From Opeltia flavorubescens (taxonomy: Eukaryota; Ascomycota; Lecanoromycetes; Teloschistales; Teloschistaceae): DNA of 64,000 nt. The notes under the pieces were generated by a model that saw only the letters and a list, made by a program, of their open reading frames with translations, was not told the origin of the DNA and searched no databases. The translations under genes and the position numbers were made by a program. Below are positions 1-11,440 of this stretch, one piece after another. Location: the NCBI GenBank assembly GCA_000442125.1, contig KE546979.1:62001-126000 (forward strand). Reading direction: 5' to 3'. The first letter of the stretch is position 1. Every line of letters begins with the position of its first letter.

Positions 1-1398
1 GTACGCGCAATCTACAGAACTACAAAGTCGACATTCTTAACCTTCTCTCTAGCTGGGAATCAATACCTGACGGGTCTGACATTGTACTTCATTGGCTATG
101 TCTTATTCGAGGTATTGCCCTCCTCAGCCGGACTACGACGAAGCCATCGATTGACGAAATCCCATCTAGATCCCTTGCAACATAGTCCTGAAGTTGACTT
201 CACCTCGCGCATGGCTTCCAACTCTCACCATCGCATGGGGAGTGGTGGCAACCCTCCTTGGCGTCGTCCAAAACATGAGGGGCTTCTTTGCCGCCCGGTT
301 TTTCCTAGGCGTGACTGAAAGTGGGCTTTTTCCCGGAGTAGTTTTCTATCTATCGATGTGGTACAGGAGGGAAGAGCAGCACTACCGGATTTCGCTTTTC
401 TTCAGCGCTGCTTCCCTGGCTGGCGCGTTCGGGGGCATCCTGGCGTGGGCGAGTTGCATCGTCTCTACGACTGCCATTTCATTTGGAATCTGACAAAACA
501 TCAGGGTATCGCTCATATGGATGGCGTCGGCAACTACGGCGGCTGGCGCTGGATATTCCTCCTCGAAGGCATGTTGACCGTCGTAGTCGCAGCCTCAGCA
601 TATTTCTTCATCCACAATTACCCAGCAACCGCCTCATTCCTCAACGACGAAGAGAGATCCCGCATACACGCCCGACTGAAAGCCAGTAGCGACGCGACAA
701 GAGACGAAGCTTTCACTTGGGGAAACGTGTCGCGCGCCCTGAAGGATCCAAAAGTCTGGCTTTACGGCCTGGGCTTCCATACCATGAGTTTGCCGCTCTA
801 CACACTGTCGCTCTTCCTTCCGACCATCATTAAAGAGCTTGGATATACGGCTGCGCAAGCCCAATTGATGACTGTCCCTCCTTACAGCGTTGCGTTCGTC
901 ATGACGTTATCTGTGGCTATCGCATCGGAAAAGCTGGAATTCCGAGCCCCTTTCATCATGTCCACGTCTACTCTGGCGATAATCGGCTACATCATCCTCC
1001 TCTCCAGCACTCGTCCTGGGGTCTCTTACTTCGGTACAGTTCTTGCAGCGGCAGGCATCTACCCATCCGTCGCCATTGTTTTGTCCTGGCCCGCGAACAA
1101 CGTTAGCGGCCAAACCAAGCGGGCAACAGCCAATGCGATGCAGATCTCCATCGGAAATCTAGGGGCTGTGATTGGTACACAGATCTACAGAAGTCACGAT
1201 GGGCCTAGATTCTATCGTGGTCATAGCATGGCGCTCGCCTGGCTGTGCATGAACATCGCTGTAGTTGGCACCTTGTGGATGGTTCTCAGAGCGGAAAATG
1301 CCAGGCGTGATAGGGGTGAGAGAAACCACCGTTTGGATGGAGTAGACAGAGACGAATGGCTTGGAGACGACGACCCTCGATGGAGATTCCAGACGTAA
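1..1398 (+). CDS. MFS transporter, anion:cation symporter (Dal5/Liz1-like), 5' partial
   Basis: This is the 3' part of a plasma-membrane major facilitator of the fungal allantoate/pantothenate/vitamin permease type; the gene runs off the left edge. Family hallmarks are GVTESGLFPGVVFYLSMWYR near 310-370 and YGGWRWIFLLEG near 535-565. About eight hydrophobic helices follow, up to the stop at 1396-1398. An intron at about 461-504 (44 nt, CTGAC branch site, TCAG acceptor) joins GGILAWASCI to GIAHMDGVGNYGG in phase 0. Further upstream, FIGYVLFE (near 85-111) must connect to TSPRAWLP (from 197). A GT-AG intron 112-193 closes the frame but drops roughly nine residues that the family normally has, so that junction is doubtful. 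The substrate cannot be told from sequence. Confidence 0.85.
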
Positions 1399-2551
1399 AA
1401 AGACGACTGGAGATTGGGGTGAAGATAGCATCGAGTGCACGTGTATATTCGTAGCGGAAGTTTTCCGGATGGCGACATCGTCGATCAAGTTGCGACATAT
1501 GCAAGTATTCATATTCAGCTAGACATGCATCAAACCTCGCACACCCCACAGAGAATCGTTCTTCCTAGGAAGTGCAGTTGAAGTGTGCTCCCTCTTGCTG
1601 TGGCTCCCCTGACTAAAACCCCTAGAATCTTCCAGCATACCTCGGGCTGTCAAGAAGCTAATCTATGCAATCAATAACACGTTAACATCCGACCTAAGAG
1701 GCCAAAGCCTACAGTATTACCCTGAGCTTGCCCTCAAGGAAATGATGTGGCCTTTCGCTAGTTAGGTTTTAGATTTGCGAGAGCATACCGACAGACTGAA
1801 CATATCTTTCTCCACTCCGACGTCCACGTGGTCAATAATGCAATACCAGAGGTTTGGAGTCTCTCCAACGTAAAGTTCTGGGGAGCCATTAAGCCTAGTA
1901 TAATCTCATATTACGTTCACTCCCTTAGTCAACTCAACAGTTAGAGTACACAAGTAAAAATGGACTGCCTCATGAAGAATCTTCCATTACAATCCTCAGA
2001 CCAATAAAATCCTCACCATATCTATCACAACGAAGTTTCTACAGAGGTATATTTTGCATTTCTAGCCTATATCTTCAACGCCTCAGGTGATACTTGATTC
2101 GGGGAAAACCCCTCTCAAAAGTTTGATAATAAAAATCGGCAATGTATACATAGCTCAATCGAATTATATTGTCTCATGACTGGTTTGATAGCATGAGCTA
2201 CCTTATTTCGACAACTAAGCTAAGATCACTGAGCATGGAGACCGTTGATTCAGTCTAGGAAATTCTTCTGTGGATACGAAAAGCAAAGATATACCTACTT
2301 CAACTCGGGCGGGATGGAACCACCACAAACGTTCGCGAGTTATTTACTGTGTATTGAGTTGTAACGTTATATATATATATGTGCACAGACTTTGAGTCTG
2401 CAATGTAGCTAGTATTCATGCCTCACATCTCGCATGACCACCACATCTTGAAGAACAGGAAGAAGACAAACGAGCAGATCTTCTCTACCAGGGAAAAAGC
2501 CAGAAATTAAGAAAAACGATACCTTTCAAACCACACCTAAACCGCCCAGGC
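1399..2551. other. Intergenic, no gene seen
   Basis: AT-rich spacer between two convergent genes. It holds a short TA-dinucleotide run near 2366-2382 and no open frame that looks coding. Confidence 0.6.
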
Positions 2552-3781
2552 TTACTTCCCATCAGGCCGCTGCTCCTCCTTCCACGCACCAAACTTACGA
2601 TAAACATCTTTCCGAAAACTCTGCTTCAAAGCAGCCACAGTCTCTCCATCAAAATCCGGAAGAGCAGGCTGAATAGCCCCCACACCACAAAGCCCATTCT
2701 TCCTATCAATAAACCAAGCAACCGATAAACCGCCACCCCACGTCATAGTCTTCTCCCCATACCAACCCTCCACATCTTCAAACGTGAGAACCCCACCAAG
2801 CCCATGCCCAATCTTCGTCTCGTTATCAATTCCACAGCGAAAGAATTTCCCCCAAGGACCCTTCAACGCGTCTTGAAATCCCGTGTTGGCTTCCTCGTCT
2901 AGCCTATGCTGAAACATATCTTCGATCGTGCTGCTCTTCAAAAGTTTCCCATCATCCGCCAACAGCGAATACGAGATCTTTGAAAAATCAACCCCGGTCA
3001 TGAAAAGTCCACTACCCCCCTGATCGCCCGAGTTCCGTTTATTATGCTCCGCGTATCCACCCGTCACTGCCCGTCCCAAGCCCCCGGAATCTTGCGGGTT
3101 CAAGTCCACCATTCTCCTGCGTAGATCGTCCCTCGTAACGGGGTTAAATTGCGCATCCGAAATACCAAGCGCTGAGAAAATCCTCCGATGCATGTACTCC
3201 CCCAACGTACCCCCCGTAACGCGTTCGATGATCCTGCCCGCCCAATCCAGCCCAGGACCATACATCCATCCGCTGCCCGGTTGCATGGCGAGAGGGTATT
3301 GAAACGCTTCTTCCACTGACCTCCTATTCGTGTTTTCGGGTGGATCGAACTTCTCCCGCCACTTTACAAGTAGCGGGTTCATGAAATCGTACACCACGCC
3401 CGAGGAATGTGTGAGTAGCATCGCCAACGTAATTGGTCTCGTGGCGGGCTCAAGCACCGGTTCGTCATCAGAGGTGAATCCAGTAATAATTTCCTTAGCC
3501 GCGAGCTCTGGTGCAAATTCCGAAATATCTCCAGTCAAGGACAAAAGACCATCTTCCACACATTGTAAAGCCGCGATGGTGGTTACGATTTTAGTTGCCG
3601 ACGCTAAATAAATCACATCGTCGAGTTTTTGGGGGACTTTTTCTCCAGAGAGCAAGGTGCGTTCGCCGAGGGCTTTGTTGTAGGTGAAGGTACCCTCTGC
3701 GTTGGTGGCGCATAGGACAGCGCCGTTGATTTTGCCGGCGGTGATGGCGGCGTGGATATTTGATTCGATGGATTCGGGCAT
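2552..3781 (-). CDS. Serine beta-lactamase / transesterase-like hydrolase (class C, EstB/LovD type)
   Basis: An intron-free 409-residue protein of the penicillin-binding-protein/class C beta-lactamase fold. Fungal members of this fold act as esterases or acyltransferases. All three active-site elements are visible: the SATK box (nucleophile Ser61, base Lys64), Tyr174 in GWMYGPGLDWAG, and WGGG at 348-351 in place of the KTG strand. The start was put at MPESIESN (3781). The open frame extends 30 codons further upstream to 3871, but that stretch does not resemble the family N-terminus. There is no signal peptide, so it is probably cytosolic. Nearby genes give no pathway clue, and the substrate is unknown. 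Confidence 0.85.
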   Translation of the reverse strand: MPESIESNIHAAITAGKINGAVLCATNAEGTFTYNKALGERTLLSGEKVPQKLDDVIYLASATKIVTTIAALQCVEDGLLSLTGDISEFAPELAAKEIITGFTSDDEPVLEPATRPITLAMLLTHSSGVVYDFMNPLLVKWREKFDPPENTNRRSVEEAFQYPLAMQPGSGWMYGPGLDWAGRIIERVTGGTLGEYMHRRIFSALGISDAQFNPVTRDDLRRRMVDLNPQDSGGLGRAVTGGYAEHNKRNSGDQGGSGLFMTGVDFSKISYSLLADDGKLLKSSTIEDMFQHRLDEEANTGFQDALKGPWGKFFRCGIDNETKIGHGLGGVLTFEDVEGWYGEKTMTWGGGLSVAWFIDRKNGLCGVGAIQPALPDFDGETVAALKQSFRKDVYRKFGAWKEEQRPDGK

Positions 3782-4587
3782 TGCGAGAATTTGAAAGCAA
3801 TCTCTGGACTGAAATGATTGAAGGAAATGAGATAAACGTTCAATATACTGCCAAACACTGGTTATGCCCAACTAAGCAGAGAAACACTATGCAACAACCA
3901 GTACAACCAGGCTCCTTATTATGTGGTAGCAGTGACTCATCCCTAAAACCCACAAGGATAGTCCTGGTGATTCATATCCACGAATGCGGTGTACAATACC
4001 CGCTGTTGGTAGGAAAAAGTGATTGGTCAATTCGTCATCCCCGTCGCCGAGTCCCCGCATGCGAATCCTCCGGCTCTTCCCGATTATCCTTCCCTTACCA
4101 AAAGAAGTAATACTCACGAAGATTGTGTATTAGCGAGCCGGGAAGGAAATAGAATAAAGACTCCGCCAACAAAGTCGAAATAAGACTTAAGCGTTGACTG
4201 GTTACGCAATCATCTTTCGCTTTCTCAATCAAATTACACAATAGAAAACATAACTCGAGTTACATTTTCCTTTACGGACCAACTCAAAGCATTGTACCTT
4301 TGTCCAAATTTCAGGCTATGGCTTGGATTTGATTATCATACTGTATCATACTGTCCAGAGAGTCGTTATCAAGCGTTGGACCGTAAATGAAAAGGTATGG
4401 ACTATGGTAGAGGGATCGGAGAGCATATTCTGTCATTTCCAGATGGATCAAGCCATTTGTAATTCACTCCGCTGCTTCTGTTCTGAAAATACTTCAAAAC
4501 GAGAAGCGAAAAGACCTCGTATTATCCGAAAACGTTATATTTGCTACGCCGTCGCTACCGTCCCATTACCCATCCCATCCCTCCTCC
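3782..4587. other. Intergenic, no gene seen
   Basis: Spacer upstream of the hydrolase and downstream of the secreted-protein gene. Open frames here are antisense shadows or lack coding character. Confidence 0.5.
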
Positions 4588-5684
4588 TCACATCCTTAAG
4601 CTCCACAAAAAGCCTCTTATTATCACCTTCACCACAAAATCAGCTCTTCCATTCCAAAAACCAAAAGTCGAATCAATCAACCGCACTCACCTTGACTAAC
4701 AGCAACCCCACGCCTTCCCAATTGACAGCATATGAAATCGATCGCCGTAGCTGCAGCCCAGATCTTATACCAAGTGCCCTTATCGCTGAGATGGCCAGCC
4801 TCAGTGGTGTCGACGGTGATACCACATCTTTGGCGCTCGCTGGTATACGCATAGGGTATAGCGACTGTGGTTTGCTCTTCACCTCGCGGTCCGAATACCT
4901 GCGGCTTGTTGTCTGCGTCCATGAAGTCGAGGATGTCTCTACACGTTACCCTACAGAATCCTATTATTAGCCTCGATCAAAGATGCATATGCGACTATGT
5001 ATCAGCGCCGGCAAAAGGATTTGAGAGACCACCTTACCAAGGAGGTCCCGATCCACTCGGTCCACACGTCACCGTAGGCCTATAAGGCACAACCCTCACA
5101 GCCAACCCCTTATTCTGTCCCAATCCGGTAATCAATCCCCCCTGATTCGGGTCAATAGATACACAAATCTGGATGACCAGGCGCGCAGCCTCCCTCAAGG
5201 TTTGAGGAGTCGCTGTATCAAAGTCAACTCCAGCCGCGTGAGCAAAATCAATGGCACAACGACCATCGCGAGACAGGTAGCGGTATGGGAGTGGACCGTC
5301 GAAGCGCCCAATTGTTCGGTCGCCGAAGGTGAGAGGTTCGTCGTCGGATGACATTAAGTAGAGAGCGTTTAGGCAGGACGCGAGATTGAGGTTTCGGCCG
5401 TATAACCTGCCGTTGCAGGTCGGAAAGGGGGCATTGACTGGGTGAGAGCTGTCTGCATTTGGAAAGGTGATCGGAGTAGGTGAATCAAGGGGCCAGTGGA
5501 TGCTAGGTAATTTCTTAATGGCCGACACTGAGGATCTGACCTGAGATGTGGCATGATCGTCAAATTGACGTTCTGAGCCAGAAGAAGCATTTGCAAGTCT
5601 TGTTGTAGCAGCAGCAGCAGCATTAATACCAAGCACGGGTATCAAGATGACTAGAACGAGAAAATAGCATGATGCAAGTAACAT
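4588..5684 (-). CDS. Secreted protein with two tandem copies of a fungal cysteine domain
   Basis: Three-exon model (5684-5038, 4950-4691, 4643-4588) that closes in frame at 320 residues. The donors are GTAAGG and GTGAGT; the last junction is the least certain. The N-terminus MLLASCYFLVLVILIPVLG is a signal peptide, so the product is probably secreted. Two similar domains follow. The first runs from CLNALYLM through PLPYRYLSRDGRCAIDF to GGLITGLGQNKG. The second runs from CRDILDFMD through VAIPYAYTSERQRCGITVD to FICCQLGRRGVAV. Both share the order Cys, FG, P-x-x-Y, R-C-x-I-x-(V)D, Cys, Gly-rich end. The domain occurs once in the gene at 11441-11995. Function is unknown; it is not a recognised enzyme. 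Confidence 0.75.
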
Positions 5685-6082
5685 GACAGCTCATGCGAGA
5701 TTTCTCTTGGAAATGAATTAGGGTCGCACCAGTGAAGAAAAGACGAGAAAGAAAGAGATCATTGGAGATGGGGTCTCGCAAATTTCACTGTCATGACCGC
5801 ATTGACAGCTGAACCGCTCCACATGTTCATTCATCCAGTATGTTGGGACGTGCGACGGTCAATGCAGTACCCACTAGGTTACGCGCAGTACCCGCTCCCA
5901 CTGCAAAATCTCCTATCAGACCTAAGAGACACTTACTTGGACTGACTAGCCTAGCATTGATAGTCACCCGCGTACGTTACGGTCCTGTATAGAATCAAGC
6001 TGTCGAGTCATTTTCGAGAATCCATTCACCGTCATCTTGATCAAGATGCAAAGATTGTGGATATTCATCCTTGAGGATCCAA
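5685..6082. other. Intergenic, no gene seen
   Basis: Short spacer that holds the promoter side of the secreted-protein gene and the 3' side of the reductase. No distinct motif was identified. Confidence 0.5.
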
Positions 6083-7222
6083 TCATAGTTTGCTCTCGAC
6101 CAGCGAGACAACGCTATCGTAGAGCTCGCCCTCTTCAGTCTTTGTCGCTAGTCTAGCAATCTTTGGTATATGGTCCTCGCCCACATTGTGTTCATTCAGC
6201 CTCGTATCCAATCCCAGCTCTTTCAACAAGCCATCGATGGCATCGCCCACCCGAATGGCATCCTTCCGATCGTTGTCCGTCCTAGCCTGGCCGATGTAGG
6301 GTAGAATCCTCGCAAGTTGCTCCGCATCCTCTGTCTTCTCAGCCTTCAACCGCACCACGCTTGCCAGTGTCAAGCACGACGTTATGCCATGAGGGATTCC
6401 GTACGGCGCGCCCAGCGCGTAGCCCAAAGAATGGCTAAGTCCCAAGCCCCCTGCCATGTTCAGACCTATGCCGTACAGGGAATTGAACGCTGCCAGCTGT
6501 AGTCTGGTAATGTATTCTTCGTTCCCTGGCTCTTTCTTCGATTTCGGTAGGTATTCAAAAAGCTGGCCGATGGCAGATAGACACATCTGCTTCGTTGGAG
6601 CCTCAGGGGTTGTCGGATGATACATGGATTCCACCGCGTGATCGAGGGCTCGGATGCCGGTCGAAAGCCAGAGTTTCTGCGGTGTCTCCTTGGCGAAGGT
6701 GCAGTCGTAGATGATGACGTGAGGCATCAACTCTGGATGAAAGACACCAACCTTAGTGCCTGTACTGTCGGTGTAGCCAGCGATGGGGGTGCATTCGGCT
6801 GCACTGAGGGTTGTGGGTATGGTGATATGATAGAGGTACTTAGACTGCTTTTCGTGGTAACGGTGTGAGATGGCTTTGGCCGAGTCGATGGGACTTCCTC
6901 CGCCAACGCTGATGAGGGTATCGATGGATGGATCCTTAGTGACTGCATCGGTAGCCTGATCAAGCTGGCTGACGGGAGCATGCTGTTTGATATCGGCAAA
7001 GGTACCAGCATGATGCTTGGGCCCGAGGAGGGACTCGATGTGTGAGATGAGCTTTGTCTTGGTTGCGAGGGATGATCCGGTGATGATGAAGGCTTTGGAA
7101 GTGTCGGATGGGAGGTAGGAGGGAAGATGATCCTTCACGGTATCGGCACCATAGTGCATTGCTTGCAAACGGAAGGGCTTCCAAAGGCCAGAGGGGGGGT
7201 GGTTTGTTGAATTGGTCGTCAT
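6083..7222 (-). CDS. Maleylacetate-reductase-like member of the iron-alcohol-dehydrogenase family
   Basis: A 379-residue intron-free enzyme. The nucleotide-binding element VGGGSPIDSAKAI (around 106-118) and the C-terminal histidine motifs GLSHSLGYALGAPYGIPHG mark the Fe-ADH superfamily. In true iron alcohol dehydrogenases the metal is held by one Asp and three His in GMDALTHAVE. Here that segment reads GIRALDHAVE, so Arg191 replaces the Asp while His195, His264 and His278 are kept. Loss of the Asp is typical of maleylacetate reductases, which reduce maleylacetate to 3-oxoadipate with NAD(P)H in the hydroxyquinol branch of aromatic degradation. No intradiol dioxygenase or hydroxylase partner lies in the window. 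The subfamily call is inference. Confidence 0.85.
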   Translation of the reverse strand: MTTNSTNHPPSGLWKPFRLQAMHYGADTVKDHLPSYLPSDTSKAFIITGSSLATKTKLISHIESLLGPKHHAGTFADIKQHAPVSQLDQATDAVTKDPSIDTLISVGGGSPIDSAKAISHRYHEKQSKYLYHITIPTTLSAAECTPIAGYTDSTGTKVGVFHPELMPHVIIYDCTFAKETPQKLWLSTGIRALDHAVESMYHPTTPEAPTKQMCLSAIGQLFEYLPKSKKEPGNEEYITRLQLAAFNSLYGIGLNMAGGLGLSHSLGYALGAPYGIPHGITSCLTLASVVRLKAEKTEDAEQLARILPYIGQARTDNDRKDAIRVGDAIDGLLKELGLDTRLNEHNVGEDHIPKIARLATKTEEGELYDSVVSLVESKL

Positions 7223-8165
7223 GGTGAATTTTGACTCTTGGAGACGGAGTAGAAGTCGTAAAGAAGGCTACATGCCATACTTTGAGTGCCGTAGGACGCT
7301 GTGCTTCGAGGTGTTCAGCTAGACCATGACGTCAAAGAGGAGAGATGGTCGGCAGATGGTGCCGGACTTCCATTTCCACCTCATTTGCGCAACGAGCGTT
7401 TGCCAATGAGGAGAAGTACGATCAATCCGAAGCCGTACACCAACAAGCTGTCTGGAATCGTTGCTGACTGAAATTCACAAGAAGATAAGTCCGGCGAATC
7501 TTTTAGAAGTCGGCACAGACTTTTTTGCTGAGTAATCGATGACCAAGGTTTCTTGGCGCTTGGCATTCCTAGCCTTGGATTGCCGCTGAACATTTTACCT
7601 CCTCAAACGTCATCATTACTTGAATTTCATGCTTTTTATCATGCCACTCGCCTTCTTCTCAAAGTATAAAACTAAAAGCGTTGTGACTGTAGGATGCTAG
7701 GTCACTAGGTCGCTCCAGAGGATACAATACTTGATAGAAACAATTTTAGTCTGCATATGGAGTCAGGTGATGAATATCCTATGATGATACTTCCGTTCAT
7801 TTCTTCAACGTTCATCTACTTATCCTTGTATATCCAATTGTAAATTTCAGGTCGCCATTTCTGTCCATTTGCGAAGTTTTAAAGTCCCATGACTATCAAA
7901 TGTCCACTATCTCATATGCGTCATGGATGATTCTTACCTCGGCCAATAACAAGAGCGCATGTAGCTCTTCGCGCACAAGCGCCATTTTCCCACCCTCTTT
8001 CCCCCCATGCTAATCAGGCTTCTGTCGTGGGGGCCTGGAGTGCTTCTTCTCTGATGTCAACCCTGAATGCTATTGAAGCAGTATCCCGGGCAAATCCAAA
8101 CTTTCTTGAAGAGTCAATGACTCGAGGTGCATTAAACTTATGCTCGCATCATGCCATGTACCAAG
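7223..8165. other. Intergenic, no gene seen
   Basis: Divergent spacer between the reductase and the next secreted-protein gene. Short open frames on both strands lack coding character. Confidence 0.5.
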
Positions 8166-9110
8166 ATGCTAGGCGCTTCTCTTATCATGTACTTGCCAGC
8201 TGTGATATGGGCTAGTCCTCTTGTCGCCCCGCCTAACTCGCAATTATTGAGGTATGCTCCAATTTCATAGTTTGAAAAGTATAAGTCTCGGTGACCAGTC
8301 ACCGACTAGGACAGCATTCAAGCCAATGCAAGCGACCTAAATGTCCCCTCAGAGTTCAGAGTCGATATCAGCGTCGACCCTACCGTGTCACTGGTGCCAG
8401 AGGAGATCTATCATGTAGGAATACACATGATGTACGACGTAACCGGCCTCGCCCTGATGCAACCGTGGTTTCCCGAATCTTGGATTTCAAAAGACAGGAA
8501 CGTCGCCATTCAAGTCGAAAATGTGGACTTTGGCGGCAAAGCCCCTTCACGATTGTTAACCAGGCATGTCATCTGGGGATTAAACCATCTGATGACGTCT
8601 GTGACTGTTTCGGAGCGGTATTGCCATACCAGTGCTATCCTTAAATGGAGGGGAGTTCAAATAGGCGCCATTTATATTGTCAGAAGGACCCCATCTGAAG
8701 TGGATTCGGACCTCGGGGGAAGTAGTGATGATGTATTGCAACTCGTGCAGAGTACGCACACGGCCGTCGGCGACGAGGAGCATATTGTTGTGACGATAGG
8801 TTATGTCGATTCCCCACCAATCGATAGAAGAATCATCTATCTTACGACGATAAGAGCACTTGGAGATGCCGCCGAAAGGGGCCTTGATCAACCCATCCTG
8901 GCAATCGTTACACGAGGCCTTCAGCGCGTTTCTTGGAAGCTGGCCGGTGGGTCAGCAATAACCCCTGGGGTTTTCAGACCGCGCCATTCACGGTTTGCAA
9001 TTGTAAACACCGTGGCCAGGTTGATCGAGGATCAAAGGTTCCAGAAGACTGTGATTCTGGTCACCGTTAATGGGCTGAGTACTGCTGCCGGTGGCTTTTT
9101 CCAGGATTAG
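8166..9110 (+). CDS. Secreted protein of unknown function
   Basis: Two exons, 8166-8251 and 8315-9110, joined by a 63-nt GTATGC...ACAG intron, close in frame at 293 residues. The first exon gives a clear signal peptide (MLGASLIMYLPAVIWASPLV), which supports the start at 8166. The mature part contains WGLNHLMTSVTVSERYCHTS and a repeated pattern of beta-type segments. It has one visible cysteine and no catalytic motif I recognise. It belongs to the run of secreted products between 4.6 and 15 kb. An extracellular structural or effector role is possible but not shown. Confidence 0.65.
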
Positions 9111-9398
9111 TCGTCAAGACCAAATATAACCTTGTTTTCGCTGACACATCAGAGCTCTCAGTTGGTATGAAGCATGCATACTGATACGTTCAGCGCAGGA
9201 AACATAAGTCCGACAAAACGCAGACCCAAGTGGTACGGAATTTATGAGTAAAAGTGAATAATTGCAATCACTAATACATCAACTTCACACATCATCCGCA
9301 AAGAAAGGAGGAGAAAAGAAAAACCCCAGGTCCAGAGCACATCCTTCCTCCCACCATCACCACCTCTCTCACCTTCTCCCCTATCAATTCCACTCAAT

Positions 9399-10800
9399 TC
9401 AAGATCTCGGCCCCAAATCCCAAAGCATAAAATACCGAAAATACCCCGTATCCTGCCCCTCCACCTGCGGCCCACTGAAAATACTCACCGTAATCCCATC
9501 CCTCCTCCCCAACTCCCCCCTCCCATTAACATACAACCAACTAACCCCCACTCCATGCGGACTCCCCAGCAACGCCATCCCATTCCTCTCATCAACCCTA
9601 AACTTTCTCCCGGGCCAAGGAAGATCCATCCCATCCGCCATATCGTGTCCCAAGTCCTCAATCGCCTCCATAATCCACTTCGTAGTCTGAGTAGTGATAT
9701 GATTATGAAAAATATACCTCAACTCTCCGGCTGAGTCACCGGCTGTTTGTTTCCAGATCGCCCATGTGACATCCGCCCAGCTGTTTAGCGGGGGGATGAG
9801 GGATTCCAGGGCGTCGCCGACGAGGTCAGGGGTGCCGGAGGGGCGGAATTCGTTGGCGAGGTATTTGGGGCTGAAGATGTTGGCGCCGATGATGGCGCCG
9901 GGGACGGAGGTTTCGGAGGCGGTGCTGGTGTTGGTGGGGGACATGGAGATGATTTGTCGGGGGAGGATGTACCAGTTTTCGTATTGGGGGGTGCCGGTTG
10001 GACGCTGGTGATGAGGGAGGTGTTAGCGGGAGAGATAGTTTGGCACAACTCGTCAGCGTTGTTTTGGATTTCTCTGATCTCAGAGCCCAAAAAATGACAG
10101 GGCGAGATACACATTCCCCTTTTTGAGGGGTGAAGGTAGAAAGGTACGTTACCTTTTTCACCCCATGAAGATTCGTAAACTCATTCTCCAGCGCAGCATC
10201 AGTATCGTAATGTTTCCCCACCGGCGGGAATACATGCAAATCGGTCAACGCACGCTGCAGCATATTCCCAAACGTGTTGATAGTACCGGGTTTGACTTTC
10301 CATCCATTCGGGGCCAAATTATCGAACGACCATTTCGGAGACTTGGCCGTTGCTGCTCGCATATTTCCAAGGTATCTCTCGCCTTTGCATCGATAGAACT
10401 CGAAGTCTACCCTGTTGTCTGGGTCTGCTCGTTTCTTCGGGTTAGAGCGAAAGTTCTTGGTTTGGTTACGCTCTGGCTTTCGGAAATCCATTGGAGACCT
10501 GCGTGTCGTGACGCCAAAGGTACCGGATTCGACTTCCTTGGGATCAGGTTCATGGCGGAGCTCAGGATCGTTGCGGCGGCCCGGCGTAAAGTGATGGCGA
10601 CTCGCTGTCGTAGGAAGCATGTCCGGAGCATATTTGATCCCGTCCACCGCCTGAGCTGGAAAAGGAGGAACTCGATCAGATGTGCCCTTAGCTAAGATTT
10701 GCTGATGAGAGGAGTTGAGGAGGCTCTGTATAGACAGATAGAAGAGACAGACGGAAGCACAAAGCATGAATGTAGACTTTGAGATTGGTAACATCGCCAC
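9399..10800 (-). CDS. Secreted or membrane-anchored fungal protein, unknown function
   Basis: Two exons (10800-10153 and 10004-9399) with a 148-nt GTAACG...CCAG intron, phase 0, giving 417 residues. The N-terminus STFMLCASVCLFYLSIQSLL is a signal peptide or anchor. It is followed by a basic, disordered stretch (about 30-130) rich in Arg, Pro and Asp. A folded part then contains FEFYRCKGERYLGNM, a GMALLGSPHGVGVSWLYVN segment and an ENWYILPRQIISMSP segment just after the splice site. It is longer than its secreted neighbours. No enzyme motif was recognised. Confidence 0.65.
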
Positions 10801-11440
10801 AGATGCCCCAGTAGACTGATAACAGATGACTGGACTAGAAACGAACTATTAAGTCTTTTTCGTCGATGACAGGATTGGATGACAACGCTGCATACGTGAC
10901 ATGAGACTATTAAGGCATTCGCGGCGAAGTGGTGGCTCAGCAATTCAGAGCACATGAATCCCTTCATCAACTCATCTAAAATTTGCGATCAAAGCATAGA
11001 GTTTCCAGTGAACGATGATTTGTGCAAGCATACGTCCTTCATCTCATGACGATACAATCAGGAAAAGCAACGGAACGTGGATTTTGGATCCAAGCGGGAT
11101 AGTTCGAGATGTTATATTCATCCTTGGGTCCTGCATATCCAGGATATGTCTCAAAAGTGAAGATTGCGATATTTGAAAGACGGAAACTATGGCGGTATCG
11201 ATGTTCGAAGGGAGATTCCTCGATTCCTTGCTGTAGTACTACGCTCCTTAGACGATTCATTAGCTTGTAGCTGTATATTCATTCGAATGGGCCTAGCAGT
11301 TGTCTGCTGAAGTGCAGGATGCTTCTCGTTCGGATCACGGCCATATCCTAAGGTAGTCGTAGTCACGATCTGACAGTAGTAGTATGTAATTTCCTGGTAT
11401 TTGTATATCGATGCAAATCTTAAAGCCCAACTCACTTACC
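10801..11440. other. Intergenic, no gene seen
   Basis: Spacer between two genes on the minus strand. No supported gene or distinct regulatory element. Confidence 0.5.

Noticed and set aside
2366-2382. TA-dinucleotide run as an AT-hook or origin element
   Set aside because: Too short and without supporting context; noted only as simple sequence.
4323-4970. 215-codon open frame on the plus strand
   Set aside because: It lies opposite the second and third exons of the secreted-protein gene and lacks domain resemblance.
8252-8314. Apparent failure of the 8166 gene to join its signal-peptide exon
   Set aside because: Using the ACAG acceptor at 8314 instead of TAG at 8309 closes the frame.
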